A DNA stretch of 64,000 nt from contig CALUIU010000004.1 of NCBI GenBank assembly GCA_944320795.1, positions 78,232 to 142,231 on the forward strand, written 5' to 3'. The DNA comes from Candidatus Paraprevotella stercoravium. GTDB taxonomy: Bacteria > Bacteroidota > Bacteroidia > Bacteroidales > Bacteroidaceae. The translations under genes and the position numbers were made by a program. Positions 34,698 through 43,034 of this stretch are shown one piece after another. The notes under the pieces are model-generated. The model was not told the DNA's origin. It did no database searches and was given only the letters and a program-made list of their open reading frames with translations. Within the stretch, counting starts at the first letter, position 1; each line of letters begins with the position of its first letter.

Positions 34698-36014
34698 TTA
34701 TAAATTACCGATCATGCGCTGCAACTCATAATAAGTATAAAGCACCCGGGTACGGGCAGTAGTAAGTTGCAATTCGGCATTCAAACGCAAATTATCAGCA
34801 TCAAGTAAATCCGTAAGTATGGCCAGCTGATTCAGATACCGGTTGTTCATAATACGATAATTCTCCTCAGCCTGACGGACAGAAAGTTTCAAAGCCTCTA
34901 CCCGATCCAAAGCTTCACGATGCCTTAATAAAGCTTTCTGAACAGCCATACGAATTTGCTGACGACTCTGCTCTGTAGTATTCTGCAAGAGTTTCACCTG
35001 TTGGCGTGCTTCATTCAGACGATGACGGTTCTGATAAAGCGAGGATAAAGAATAGGAAAACGTAAGTCCTACATTCCAACTGTTATTATACAAATCGGCC
35101 ATGGTGCGCGTTATCGGTCGGGCTAAAGTGTTTGAAGCATAAAGCGACAGCCGGGGCATTTGCTCCGCCTGTGTCAGGCGAATCTGGTTCTGAGCCATTT
35201 CCGTCTGTTTTTGCAACAAAAGCATAGAAGGCTCTATAACATAAGCCCGGTCCACATAATCTTCGTATGCCACTATCGGACAACTCTGTTCCAACAAAGC
35301 CGTATCGGGCAAAAGTAGCAGTTCTTCATCCATGCCGAGCAAAATATCCAATTGCCGGGACACCAAGCGTATATTATTCTGTGTCTCAGACAATGACAGA
35401 CGATTATCTGTCAACTGCATTTCACTACGCAACACATCATTATTGGTAATCACCCCCTCCTCACAAAGACGGCGTATATTCTTCAACCGCTGTTCCGACT
35501 CTTCGATATTACGCTGCAATACCCGACATTGTTTATAAAGACTGAACAAAGAAAGATACTGATCCAATAAAGCCAGTTTTATCTCCGCACAATCCGCTTT
35601 GGTCTGCAACACAGCCAACTCTTGTGCCAAATCAGCCTGTCGGATAGCATAACGGATACGTCCGCCCTGATAAACCGGTTGCGAAAAATCAAAAGAATAA
35701 TTCTGCTGCCAGTCTGGCGATTCCGGGCGCGTGGCATCATTCAAGCCATGCTGCCATACAACCGGTTGCCCCAAATATCCTCCTTTCAAACCGATATTCA
35801 TCTCCGGCAGGCGAGCCGTTCGCGCCGTACGTGCCTGCTCTTTGGCTATATTTTCTTTCAACCGGTCTGCCGCCAAACGAAGATGCTCCCGGCTGCCCCG
35901 TTCAAACAACTGAGGCAATGATAAAAAAAGGGTGTCTTGTCGTGCATAAATACCGTCGGTCAATCCCCATAATCCAATGAAGAGAACCAACAAATCAATA
36001 AGTTTCCAACGCAT
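34698..36014 (-). CDS. TolC-family outer-membrane efflux protein
   Basis: A 438-residue outer-membrane channel with a signal peptide (LIDLLVLFIGLWGLTDGIYA) and long alternating helices with the TolC internal repeat (residues about 60-240 and 255-438). The gene starts 20 nt inside the marR gene, so translation of the two is tightly linked. The first Met (MRWKLIDLL) gives a proper signal peptide. Confidence 0.92.
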   Translation of the reverse strand: MRWKLIDLLVLFIGLWGLTDGIYARQDTLFLSLPQLFERGSREHLRLAADRLKENIAKEQARTARTARLPEMNIGLKGGYLGQPVVWQHGLNDATRPESPDWQQNYSFDFSQPVYQGGRIRYAIRQADLAQELAVLQTKADCAEIKLALLDQYLSLFSLYKQCRVLQRNIEESEQRLKNIRRLCEEGVITNNDVLRSEMQLTDNRLSLSETQNNIRLVSRQLDILLGMDEELLLLPDTALLEQSCPIVAYEDYVDRAYVIEPSMLLLQKQTEMAQNQIRLTQAEQMPRLSLYASNTLARPITRTMADLYNNSWNVGLTFSYSLSSLYQNRHRLNEARQQVKLLQNTTEQSRQQIRMAVQKALLRHREALDRVEALKLSVRQAEENYRIMNNRYLNQLAILTDLLDADNLRLNAELQLTTARTRVLYTYYELQRMIGNL

Positions 36015-36441
36015 GTTGTACCTCCTGAAGCAAATCCTGAATATGTTTTAGCTTTTCTTCTCCCACCAAATCATCCAAACGCCGATAATACTCTTTCAAC
36101 TGAGGAGCCAACCAATTTCGGAAAGCCTCACCTTCTTCCGTAAGAAAAACCAGTTTATTACGACGGTCATGACTATCCTCTTTACGACAGACATACCCTT
36201 TACGTTCCAAATTCAGCATTAGTTTGGTGAGACAAGCCTTGTCTTTTGCCGTACGCTCAGCCAGAACCTGCTGACTGACCCCTTGTTCATACCAAAGACA
36301 ACTCATGATTTGCAACATCTCAAAAGTGATGTCTGCTCCGACATTTTTCAAAAAACGCTGCATGGCCTGCCGGGAAGCCATACGGGTACGAATTAACTGA
36401 CGCAAACATTCACGCGAAGTGTTATTGACTTTTTCCTGCAT
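35995..36441 (-). CDS. MarR-family transcriptional regulator
   Basis: A 148-residue winged-helix repressor: recognition region VLAERTAKDKACLTKLMLNL (about 58-77) and wing KEDSHDRRNKLVFLTEEG, the classic MarR DR-R wing. It begins the efflux operon and probably represses it, derepression following ligand binding. The start is set at 36441 (MQEKVNN) because an upstream ATG at 36471 overlaps the -7 element at 36469-36476 and would not be in the transcript. Overlaps tolC by 20 nt. Confidence 0.9.
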   Translation of the reverse strand: MQEKVNNTSRECLRQLIRTRMASRQAMQRFLKNVGADITFEMLQIMSCLWYEQGVSQQVLAERTAKDKACLTKLMLNLERKGYVCRKEDSHDRRNKLVFLTEEGEAFRNWLAPQLKEYYRRLDDLVGEEKLKHIQDLLQEVQHALETY

Positions 36442-36468
36442 CAAAGTATCATTTTTTAAATTGTGCCG

Positions 36469-36476
36469 CAAAGGTA
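36469..36476 (-). promoter_or_regulatory. -7 element of the marR-efflux operon
   Basis: TACCTTTG on the minus strand, start near 36462, about 20 nt before the marR ATG. Confidence 0.6.
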
Positions 36477-36516
36477 ATACTTTATTTTCATTTAGTAAAA
36501 CATTTAACTATTTACC

Positions 36517-36573
36517 CATTAATAAAAATGATTCCGCTCTTTTTCTGACGTATCATCAAAGAACAGAATCATT
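36517..36573 (-). terminator. Terminator of the threonine aldolase gene
   Basis: AATGATTC (36527-36534) pairs with GAATCATT (36566-36573) at the base of a longer imperfect stem (inner TGTTCTTT against AAAAAGAGC on minus), followed on the minus strand by TTTTTATTAA. Confidence 0.65.
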
Positions 36574-36579
36574 CTATCG

Positions 36580-37605
36580 TTACAATAAAGAAATCAAGGT
36601 ATCAATATCCTCTTCCCGGGTAGCCCAGCTCGTCACAAAACGAACAACACTCTCCGTTTCCCCTCGTGGTCCCCATAATTCAAAGGTAACCTGCTCCGCC
36701 AACCGGTCTATCACCGCATTAGGCAAACAGACAAACTGCTGATTAGTCGGAGAATCCAAAAAGAGCCGATATCCCTTGTTCTGAAAAGCATCTTTCAACT
36801 TCAAAGCCAGGCGTACGGCATGTTCTCCTATACGTTCATAAAGACCATCCTCAAACAAAGCCTCAAACTGTACTCCCAGCAAGCGACCTTTAGCCAGCAA
36901 AGCTCCATGTTGTTTCATCAGAGGATAAAAATGCGGCAAACGTTCCGGATTGGCAGCGACAACCGCCTCGCCAAACAAAGCCCCCACTTTGGTACCTCCA
37001 ATATAAAATACATCACAAAGTCGGGCAATGTCCGGCAGGGCAACATCTGACGAAGGAGCAGAAAGAGCATAGCCCAAACGGGCACCATCGAGATAAAGCG
37101 GAATACCGGCCTGATGACAGACCTGACTTATTGCTTCCAGTTCCGAAAGAGAATATAAGGTTCCTAACTCTGTAGGATGGGATATATATACCATACCCGG
37201 AGCAACCATATGTTCATAAGTTTCATCCCGATAGAAATCAGTGATAAAAGCATGAATCTCTGCTGCCGACAGTTTTCCCTCATGTTGCGGTAAAACAAGC
37301 ACCTTATGCCCTGTCGCTTCAATAGCTCCCGACTCATGCACATTGATATGAGCTGTTTCCGCAGCCAAAACTCCTTCATGACGACGCAACAAGGCATCAA
37401 TTACCGTAGCGTTGGTCTGTGTACCTCCCACCAACAGATGTACAGCGGCATCTGGAGTATGACAAGCACTACGAATCAAATCCTTCGCATGGAGCGTATA
37501 AGCATCCATACCATAACCGACAGTCTGTTCCAGATTCGTTTCCACCAAACGGCGCATCACTTCAGGATGTGCTCCTGCCATATAATCAGAATTAAAATGT
37601 ATCAT
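36580..37605 (-). CDS. ltaE: Low-specificity L-threonine aldolase-like PLP enzyme
   Basis: A 341-residue fold-type I PLP enzyme of the beta-eliminating lyase/threonine aldolase family (threonine to glycine and acetaldehyde). NSDYMAGAHPEVM at the N-terminus, the catalytic His stacked on PLP in ETAHINVHESG, the PLP aspartate in LYLDGARLGYAL and the Schiff-base lysine in IGGTKVGALFGE. Monocistronic with its own promoter and terminator. Standard length. Confidence 0.9.
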   Translation of the reverse strand: MIHFNSDYMAGAHPEVMRRLVETNLEQTVGYGMDAYTLHAKDLIRSACHTPDAAVHLLVGGTQTNATVIDALLRRHEGVLAAETAHINVHESGAIEATGHKVLVLPQHEGKLSAAEIHAFITDFYRDETYEHMVAPGMVYISHPTELGTLYSLSELEAISQVCHQAGIPLYLDGARLGYALSAPSSDVALPDIARLCDVFYIGGTKVGALFGEAVVAANPERLPHFYPLMKQHGALLAKGRLLGVQFEALFEDGLYERIGEHAVRLALKLKDAFQNKGYRLFLDSPTNQQFVCLPNAVIDRLAEQVTFELWGPRGETESVVRFVTSWATREEDIDTLISLL

Positions 37606-37633
37606 GATGTATTCTTTATTATTTATAGTCTTA

Positions 37634-37641
37634 CAAAGTTA
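37634..37641 (-). promoter_or_regulatory. -7 element of the threonine aldolase gene
   Basis: TAACTTTG on the minus strand with ATTG 18 nt upstream as -33. Start near 37627. Confidence 0.55.
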
Positions 37642-37705
37642 AGTGTTTTCAATACGAATCAATAAAAAACCGAAAAAAGAATTCATCGCTATACCAAATA
37701 AATCA

Positions 37706-37713
37706 TAACTTTG
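37706..37713 (+). promoter_or_regulatory. -7 element of the TIGR04076 gene
   Basis: TAACTTTG on plus; start near 37720, which excludes an in-frame ATG at 37716 and supports the one at 37752. Confidence 0.55.
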
Positions 37714-37751
37714 CCTTGGAAGAACAAAGCAAAACGGTTATCAAGAAAGAT

Positions 37752-38054
37752 ATGAAAAAAATCAGGATTACAGCAATGAGGAAAGCCTGTTATCGGGATT
37801 TGATGGAAAAATATGAAAATCCCATTGAACATGCATGTGATATAGAAAAAGGGCAAGTCTTCATTTCTGAAAACGGCAACAAGCCACAGGGACTTTGTGA
37901 AAGTGCATGGCAAAGTATGCTGCCATTTGTGATGGTCTTGGCACATGGAGGCGGAAATCTTTATGACGGTTGGATGAAAAATGAACATTCGGCCATGATT
38001 TCCTGCAACGACGGATTCCGTCCTGTAAGCTTTCTTTTGGAAGTGATTGAGTAA
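37752..38054 (+). CDS. TIGR04076 family protein
   Basis: A 100-residue protein (MKKIRITAMRKACYRDLMEK) of the small family TIGR04076, found in anaerobes and of unknown function. Conserved Cys residues at 13, 29 and 49 and the pattern GLCESAWQSMLPFVMVLAHGG are visible. The start at 37752 agrees with the promoter. The next gene begins about 106 nt downstream. Confidence 0.75.
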   Translation: MKKIRITAMRKACYRDLMEKYENPIEHACDIEKGQVFISENGNKPQGLCESAWQSMLPFVMVLAHGGGNLYDGWMKNEHSAMISCNDGFRPVSFLLEVIE

Positions 38055-38160
38055 AGCGACACCTCAAAAAAGAAAGTCTCATGAAGACCGTAAGTTCCTT
38101 TATCGAAAACAGAAAAATAAAATCCTTGTCCTACAACCTTCAAAATACTTCAAAACCTCT

Positions 38161-38958
38161 ATGCCTATCATAGAAATCCAAACATTAGATCACCCGGGAG
38201 TAGAAATCTTCAGTTCACTTACCGAAGCCCAACTACGCAACCGGCTGGATCCTGAAAAGGGAATATTCATCGCAGAAAGTCCCAAAGTAATCCGGGTGGC
38301 ACTTGATGCCGGATATGAACCTCAAGCAATATTATGCGAAACCAAGCATATTACCGGAGACGCCGCGGATATCATCCATAGATGCGGTGACATACCTGTA
38401 TATACCGGATCCCGGGAATTACTGACCCAACTGACCGGATATACTTTGACCCGCGGGGTTCTCTGCGCCATGCAACGCAAACACTCCCAACCAATAGAGG
38501 AAATCTGCAAAGATGCCCGGCGCATAGCCGTGATTCACGGAGTTGTAGATACAACCAATATTGGAGCCATCTTTCGCTCGGCAGCTGCACTGGGTATAGA
38601 TGCCATAGTACTGACCCGAGACTCCTGCGACCCGCTGAACCGACGTGCCATACGGGTTTCCATGGGCAGTGTGTTCCTGATTCCCTGGACATGGACAGAT
38701 CATCCGATCAACGAACTGCATCAGATGGGTTTCAGCACCGCAGCATTAGCTTTGACCGAATGTTCCATACCATTGGATCACCCGGCATTAAAAGCGGAAT
38801 CAAAACTGGCCCTGATTTTTGGAACGGAAGGTGACGGTCTTCCGCAACATACCATTGAAGAAGCAGACTATGTAGTCCGTATCCCCATGTCTCACGGAGT
38901 GGATTCCCTGAATGTGGCAGCAGCATCCGCAGTAGTTTTTTGGGAACTGAGAAAATAA
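38161..38958 (+). CDS. SpoU/TrmH-family RNA 2'-O-methyltransferase
   Basis: A 265-residue SPOUT enzyme. The three SpoU motifs are present: HGVVDTTNIGAIFRSAAALG (motif 1; NIGAIFR), ALIFGTEGDGL (motif 2) and RIPMSHGVDSLNVAAASAV (motif 3). It methylates a ribose 2'-OH in tRNA or 23S rRNA; the exact target cannot be told. The start at 38161 (MPIIEIQTL) removes a basic, low-complexity 38-residue extension that overlaps the preceding gene. Confidence 0.9.
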   Translation: MPIIEIQTLDHPGVEIFSSLTEAQLRNRLDPEKGIFIAESPKVIRVALDAGYEPQAILCETKHITGDAADIIHRCGDIPVYTGSRELLTQLTGYTLTRGVLCAMQRKHSQPIEEICKDARRIAVIHGVVDTTNIGAIFRSAAALGIDAIVLTRDSCDPLNRRAIRVSMGSVFLIPWTWTDHPINELHQMGFSTAALALTECSIPLDHPALKAESKLALIFGTEGDGLPQHTIEEADYVVRIPMSHGVDSLNVAAASAVVFWELRK

Positions 38959-38971
38959 AAACTTATATTTG
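38939..38971 (+). promoter_or_regulatory. Promoter of the Hanks-type kinase gene
   Basis: TTTG (38939-38942), 21-nt spacer, TATATTTG (38964-38971). The -33 element lies inside the end of the SpoU gene. Leader about 140 nt. Confidence 0.6.
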
Positions 38972-39001
38972 TGTAAGCATAAAGCAGAGATTTCATCGGA
39001 T

Positions 39002-39017
39002 TTGATTTATAAATCAA
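39002..39017. repeat. 16-bp perfect palindrome in the kinase leader
   Basis: TTGATTTATAAATCAA is identical to its reverse complement, about 25-40 nt downstream of the predicted start of transcription: an operator candidate. A second, smaller pairing (ATCTGT/ACAGAT) lies near 39034-39054. Confidence 0.45.
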
Positions 39018-39119
39018 TCTATTGCCCAAACCATATCTGTCAGCAGACCACAGATAGAAGTCAACAATAATGTGGTGGCAGTATCTACAAACCTTTAGAA
39101 GAAAAATAGCTTACAAATA

Positions 39120-40388
39120 ATGAATACAAATACAACAGAAAGCTCCACTTCACTTTGGTTTAACAGCGAATCCCCTTATTTATCCAAAGAATTTACAGAC
39201 ATAACTTTGATCTATCAGTCTGCCAAAGGGTATACAGCACTCTACCGGGCAAGCCGGATGGGTAAATATTTTATGCTGAAAGCGCTCATACCCGAACTGA
39301 GTGAAGACATGTTCTACCGCAGTGCACTACAAAAAGAATTTGACATAGGTTACCGTTTACTGCATCCTTATGTTGTACAGACCATCGGTATGGAAGAAGT
39401 ACCGGGAATTGGTCTCTGTATCGTTTTGGAATGGATTGAAGGACAAACATTGCGCAAATGGTTAACCTGCCACCCGTCACTTCAAGAACGTCTCCGCATT
39501 GCCCGTGAACTGTGTGAAGTTCTGAGCTATCTACATGCCCAAGGCATCCTGCACCGAGATCTGAAACCGGAAAACATCATGATTACCACGAATGGTTCCT
39601 TTGTCAAATTAATTGATTTCGGATGTTCGGATGCAGACAATTATAAAATACTGAAAGCTCCAGCGGGAACCCGACATTATGCAGCTCCAGAATTATTTGA
39701 TCCGAATATTATACCTGACGGACGTGCTGATCTATTCGCATTAGGTATCATCTTCAAGGAAATGAATACCCCCTGGTGGAAAGGTTCCTGGCGACTGGCA
39801 CATATCGGCAGAAAATGTAGCCGCAAAGAGCGAAGCAGACGCTATAATTCCGCACAGGAAGTAAACAAGGCATTAACCTCAACCAAAGTACGGACAATAA
39901 GCCTGATTACCTTTGTTCTGCTGCTGACCGGCGGACTAGTCTGGCGGATGGAACAAAAAAATTCCGCACCCAATCAGATAACTCAGGCTCCTACACTGAT
40001 TAAAGATACCTTATATATTGTACGGACGGATACAATCATCCAGCAACATACTGATACCGTTTTAGTCGGAAAGAAAAACTATATAGAGCAGCAGAAAGAA
40101 AAGAAAGAGCTTCAGAAACTAATCGCTTTCACTCGAGAATATACCTTACAGGAAATGAAAAAGGCCAGTAAAATAGCTCAAGATACTAGTATTTCAGAGA
40201 TAGATCGAGCTGCCTACGGAAACAATATGTATTTTGCCATTGAAAACCGTATCAAAAAAGAAGTCTCGCAAATTGCCAATCCGAACTCTTTGGAGTATAC
40301 CACTTATCTGAATCTGGCAATCACACAAATGACTCAAACCATGAAAGAGTATAATGCCAAACATCCATATATAATCAACAAACCGTAA
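39120..40388 (+). CDS. Membrane-anchored Hanks-type Ser/Thr protein kinase
   Basis: A 422-residue eukaryotic-like kinase. Lys54 in FMLKAL, HRDLKPEN (145-152; catalytic Asp147, Asn152), IDFG (165-168) and APE (189-191) are intact; the Gly-rich loop is degenerate (IYQSAKGYTALYRA). One membrane segment at about 259-275, then a 147-residue C-terminal part, presumably periplasmic, with a Lys/Glu-rich helical stretch and no PASTA repeats. The kinase domain is short: the C-lobe after the APE helix is compact. It faces, convergently, an operon of zinc-ribbon membrane proteins, which may be related by function. Confidence 0.88.
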   Translation: MNTNTTESSTSLWFNSESPYLSKEFTDITLIYQSAKGYTALYRASRMGKYFMLKALIPELSEDMFYRSALQKEFDIGYRLLHPYVVQTIGMEEVPGIGLCIVLEWIEGQTLRKWLTCHPSLQERLRIARELCEVLSYLHAQGILHRDLKPENIMITTNGSFVKLIDFGCSDADNYKILKAPAGTRHYAAPELFDPNIIPDGRADLFALGIIFKEMNTPWWKGSWRLAHIGRKCSRKERSRRYNSAQEVNKALTSTKVRTISLITFVLLLTGGLVWRMEQKNSAPNQITQAPTLIKDTLYIVRTDTIIQQHTDTVLVGKKNYIEQQKEKKELQKLIAFTREYTLQEMKKASKIAQDTSISEIDRAAYGNNMYFAIENRIKKEVSQIANPNSLEYTTYLNLAITQMTQTMKEYNAKHPYIINKP

Positions 40389-40410
40389 ACAAATACTCAA
40401 ACAATACAAA

Positions 40411-40447
40411 AAAGATGCAGCCAACGCCAGAAGCGGCAGGCTGCATC
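40411..40447 (-). terminator. Terminator of the zinc-ribbon operon
   Basis: GATGCAGCC (40414-40422) pairs with GGCTGCATC (40439-40447); on the minus strand the stem is followed by TTTTTTGTATTG. It may also slow plus-strand transcripts from the kinase gene. Confidence 0.75.
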
Positions 40448-40496
40448 CATTCCAATCATCTGATATGGGTCATGTAACATTAAATAGGAAGATGAT

Positions 40497-41756
40497 TTAC
40501 AAATCACATAGTTTGATTTCAGACTCATCAAAGTGTTCCATTGTTGCATCTGTCGGTGAAGAAGTCAACAATGAAGTTTTAGAGTCATCAAAACGGATAC
40601 TTTTAGCAGTTGTGATATAAGTCCAGGACTCAGAATCCATATCATAAGCCAATGCAGTATCTGCATTTGTCATACCTGCTGCACCATTATTGGTAATAAA
40701 AACGATTTTGCTGCCCGCAACGGCATAATCCGAAATACTGCTAACGATAAACTCATCAGAGAGCTGCTCCATGCTGATCGTGTATATAGTACCAGTATTC
40801 GTATCTTTCTGATAGATGTTCAAATCACCCTCTTTCAGATAATAGTCATATTGACCGGAAGAGGAGGAACCTACAAAACTAGCATATTCCAACACAGAAG
40901 TTCCGTCTGCAGTATCCTCACCAGACATAGTGTTTTCATCAATGGGAAAATCCGTAATGGCAGCAGATGAATCTGAAGTATCCGAAGCCTCTATCGCACG
41001 AAGCATTTCCTCTGCCATTTTTTCCGAAAGGTTCTTTATTCCAACCGTAATCCCTACTGCAGATACAATCACAATCAGCGCCAAAGCGATCCAATCCATA
41101 GCGACTCCTTTTACCGGAACATTTTTAGTTTCACCTTTCTTACAAAGTAATACCAACAACCAGATAACTCCGATTACAGGTACTAACGAAATTAAATACC
41201 ACCATCCACTTTTTCCGATATCATGCAAGCGACGCACCACCAGAGCCATATAAGGAACCAAAGTAGCCAGAATGTAAATGAGCGACAACACAGGGATTCC
41301 AATAAGCATATCCAGCGCATAAAAGAGGATTAAAATCAAGGCATAAAAAAGATAGCCCATCCAGTACTGTTTGCGTGATGCCTTACCGGAAAAATCTGCA
41401 TAATGCTTCATAAAAACATCAACAAAATAATATGCAAACAAGCTGCGAGGTTTATCGTCCTGCACATCAGTTGCCGTATGCTCAAGATGATCTGACACAG
41501 AAGTATTCTCTACCGCAGGTTTTAGCTGTGCGGCTCGAACATCCTCATCCACTAATACTTCATGGCAATGAGGGCAGACTTTTGTACCTTTTTCAATCGG
41601 TTCAGAACATATCGGACATAAAATCATACTTTTTCCGGATTCATTATCCTCCTTTTTTTCTTCCTGCTCTGGCAACCACTCACCACAATATTTACATTTC
41701 TTTGCTGTAGATAAAATTTCTTCGCCACAAAAAGGGCAATGTTTTTTACTTTCCAT
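40497..41756 (-). CDS. Double zinc-ribbon DUF805 membrane protein
   Basis: A 419-residue protein. Two CxxC..CxxC ribbons at residues 7-24 (CPFCGEEILSTAKKCKYCG) and about 47-64; a DUF805 (YhaH-like) membrane domain with four segments between about 125 and 225 (QYWMGYLFYALILI, RRLHDIGKSGWWYL); one further segment near 225-245; and a 170-residue beta-rich C-terminal part rich in Ser, Asp and Thr, probably extracytoplasmic. Last gene of the four-gene minus-strand operon. Confidence 0.8.
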   Translation of the reverse strand: MESKKHCPFCGEEILSTAKKCKYCGEWLPEQEEKKEDNESGKSMILCPICSEPIEKGTKVCPHCHEVLVDEDVRAAQLKPAVENTSVSDHLEHTATDVQDDKPRSLFAYYFVDVFMKHYADFSGKASRKQYWMGYLFYALILILFYALDMLIGIPVLSLIYILATLVPYMALVVRRLHDIGKSGWWYLISLVPVIGVIWLLVLLCKKGETKNVPVKGVAMDWIALALIVIVSAVGITVGIKNLSEKMAEEMLRAIEASDTSDSSAAITDFPIDENTMSGEDTADGTSVLEYASFVGSSSSGQYDYYLKEGDLNIYQKDTNTGTIYTISMEQLSDEFIVSSISDYAVAGSKIVFITNNGAAGMTNADTALAYDMDSESWTYITTAKSIRFDDSKTSLLTSSPTDATMEHFDESEIKLCDL

Positions 41757-41771
41757 TTTTCTATTTTTTTA

Positions 41772-42380
41772 TCAGTTTGTTTTTTTCTCATCCTTTAATA
41801 TAAAATCTTCCCATTCCACAAAAGGGATAACAATACCTAAAAATCCGAAACATACAACCGTCCCTTCATCAACAGTATTGCGATTATGAATTTTTCCAAC
41901 AGACCACAACCATTTTGATTCTATAGTTATAGAATTATTCTTCTTGAACTGTTCAAAAATGCTTCCGTCAGAAATGCTACTATCAAAAAACAAAGAAGCT
42001 ATTTCAGCAGCCTCATCACCTAAAAGCAGACTTGTATAAGAAGTCGTCTTATCTCTAACACATTCCTGCATATCTTTAATGATAGCACGTTCCATTCTTG
42101 TATCAGAAGGCACAGTACCATGAACGATTAAAGCAATTCCTCCCCAGAATATTGCATACATGAGAATTGATATTAAAATGTCTGACGCATTATTCTTTTT
42201 CTGCTTTTCCGAGTGTTCTTCTTTCCATTTTTCAAAACTGGCTTGTTCCTGTTCTCTTTTCTTAATTTCTGCTGCCTTTTTCGTTTCTTCGGTCAACCAT
42301 TCACCACAATGCCTGCATTTCTTGGCTTCTTTGAGAATCTTTTCACCACAATAAGGGCAATATTTAATCTTATTATCCAT
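41772..42380 (-). CDS. Zinc-ribbon membrane protein
   Basis: A 202-residue protein with one N-terminal zinc ribbon (residues 8-25, CPYCGEKILKEAKKCRHCG) nearly the same as those of its two neighbours, a basic helical stretch (30-60), one membrane segment near 68-86 and an extracytoplasmic part of about 115 residues. Lies 6 nt after the next zinc-ribbon gene and 15 nt before the DUF805 gene. No known function. Confidence 0.65.
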   Translation of the reverse strand: MDNKIKYCPYCGEKILKEAKKCRHCGEWLTEETKKAAEIKKREQEQASFEKWKEEHSEKQKKNNASDILISILMYAIFWGGIALIVHGTVPSDTRMERAIIKDMQECVRDKTTSYTSLLLGDEAAEIASLFFDSSISDGSIFEQFKKNNSITIESKWLWSVGKIHNRNTVDEGTVVCFGFLGIVIPFVEWEDFILKDEKKTN

Positions 42381-42386
42381 AACCCA

Positions 42387-42998
42387 TTAATAATCAAATC
42401 GAGAACGCATAGCCGGTTGATGAAAAATGAGTGATACAACCGTACAAATAACCCCCATCCACCAATAATCAGAATAATTGTCGGTTAATATCCGGCTTGC
42501 AATTTGCAGTTCCGACTCATCAAATAAATAAGGTGAAAGAGCAACGCCTATTATACCCCATACCAAAGAAATCACGATACAATAAAGTATTCTTAAAAAA
42601 TGAATACTCAATAATATGGAAAATATACTGAAAAACACAACATATCCCCACCATTTGAAATCATAAATATAGCCCACAAACATTCCTATGATAAAACTTT
42701 CAACATAAAGCAAACATCCGGTATCGCTATTTTCTCTTTCCTCTTCTATAGTCGCTTTCACTTCTTCAACACTAACTACTCTTTGAGCCTCTCTCTGTTC
42801 TTGTTCAGATTTTTCTTCAAGACGACGTTGCCAAGCATCAAACCAATACCCGCAATAACGACACTTTTTAGCCTCAGCATTAATCCATTCTCCACATTGC
42901 GGACATTGCTTTTCCAACCATTTACCACAATGCTTACATTTTTTCGCATTTGCCAAGATTTCCTGTCCACAATAAGGACATGATTTCATTTCTTCCAT
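42387..42998 (-). CDS. Membrane protein with two tandem zinc ribbons
   Basis: A 203-residue protein starting with two adjacent ribbons (CPYCGQEILANAKKCKHCG at 7-25, CPQCGEWINAEAKKCRYCG at 34-52), a Glu/Arg-rich helix (58-95), and about three membrane segments between 100 and 195. It seems to be the most membrane-embedded of the three paralogous ribbon proteins. Same operon, 36 nt after the TonB-C gene. Confidence 0.65.
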   Translation of the reverse strand: MEEMKSCPYCGQEILANAKKCKHCGKWLEKQCPQCGEWINAEAKKCRYCGYWFDAWQRRLEEKSEQEQREAQRVVSVEEVKATIEEERENSDTGCLLYVESFIIGMFVGYIYDFKWWGYVVFFSIFSILLSIHFLRILYCIVISLVWGIIGVALSPYLFDESELQIASRILTDNYSDYWWMGVICTVVSLIFHQPAMRSRFDY

Positions 42999-43034
42999 AT
43001 GATTGTATTTTAAATGATATTAAGGAAAACACTC

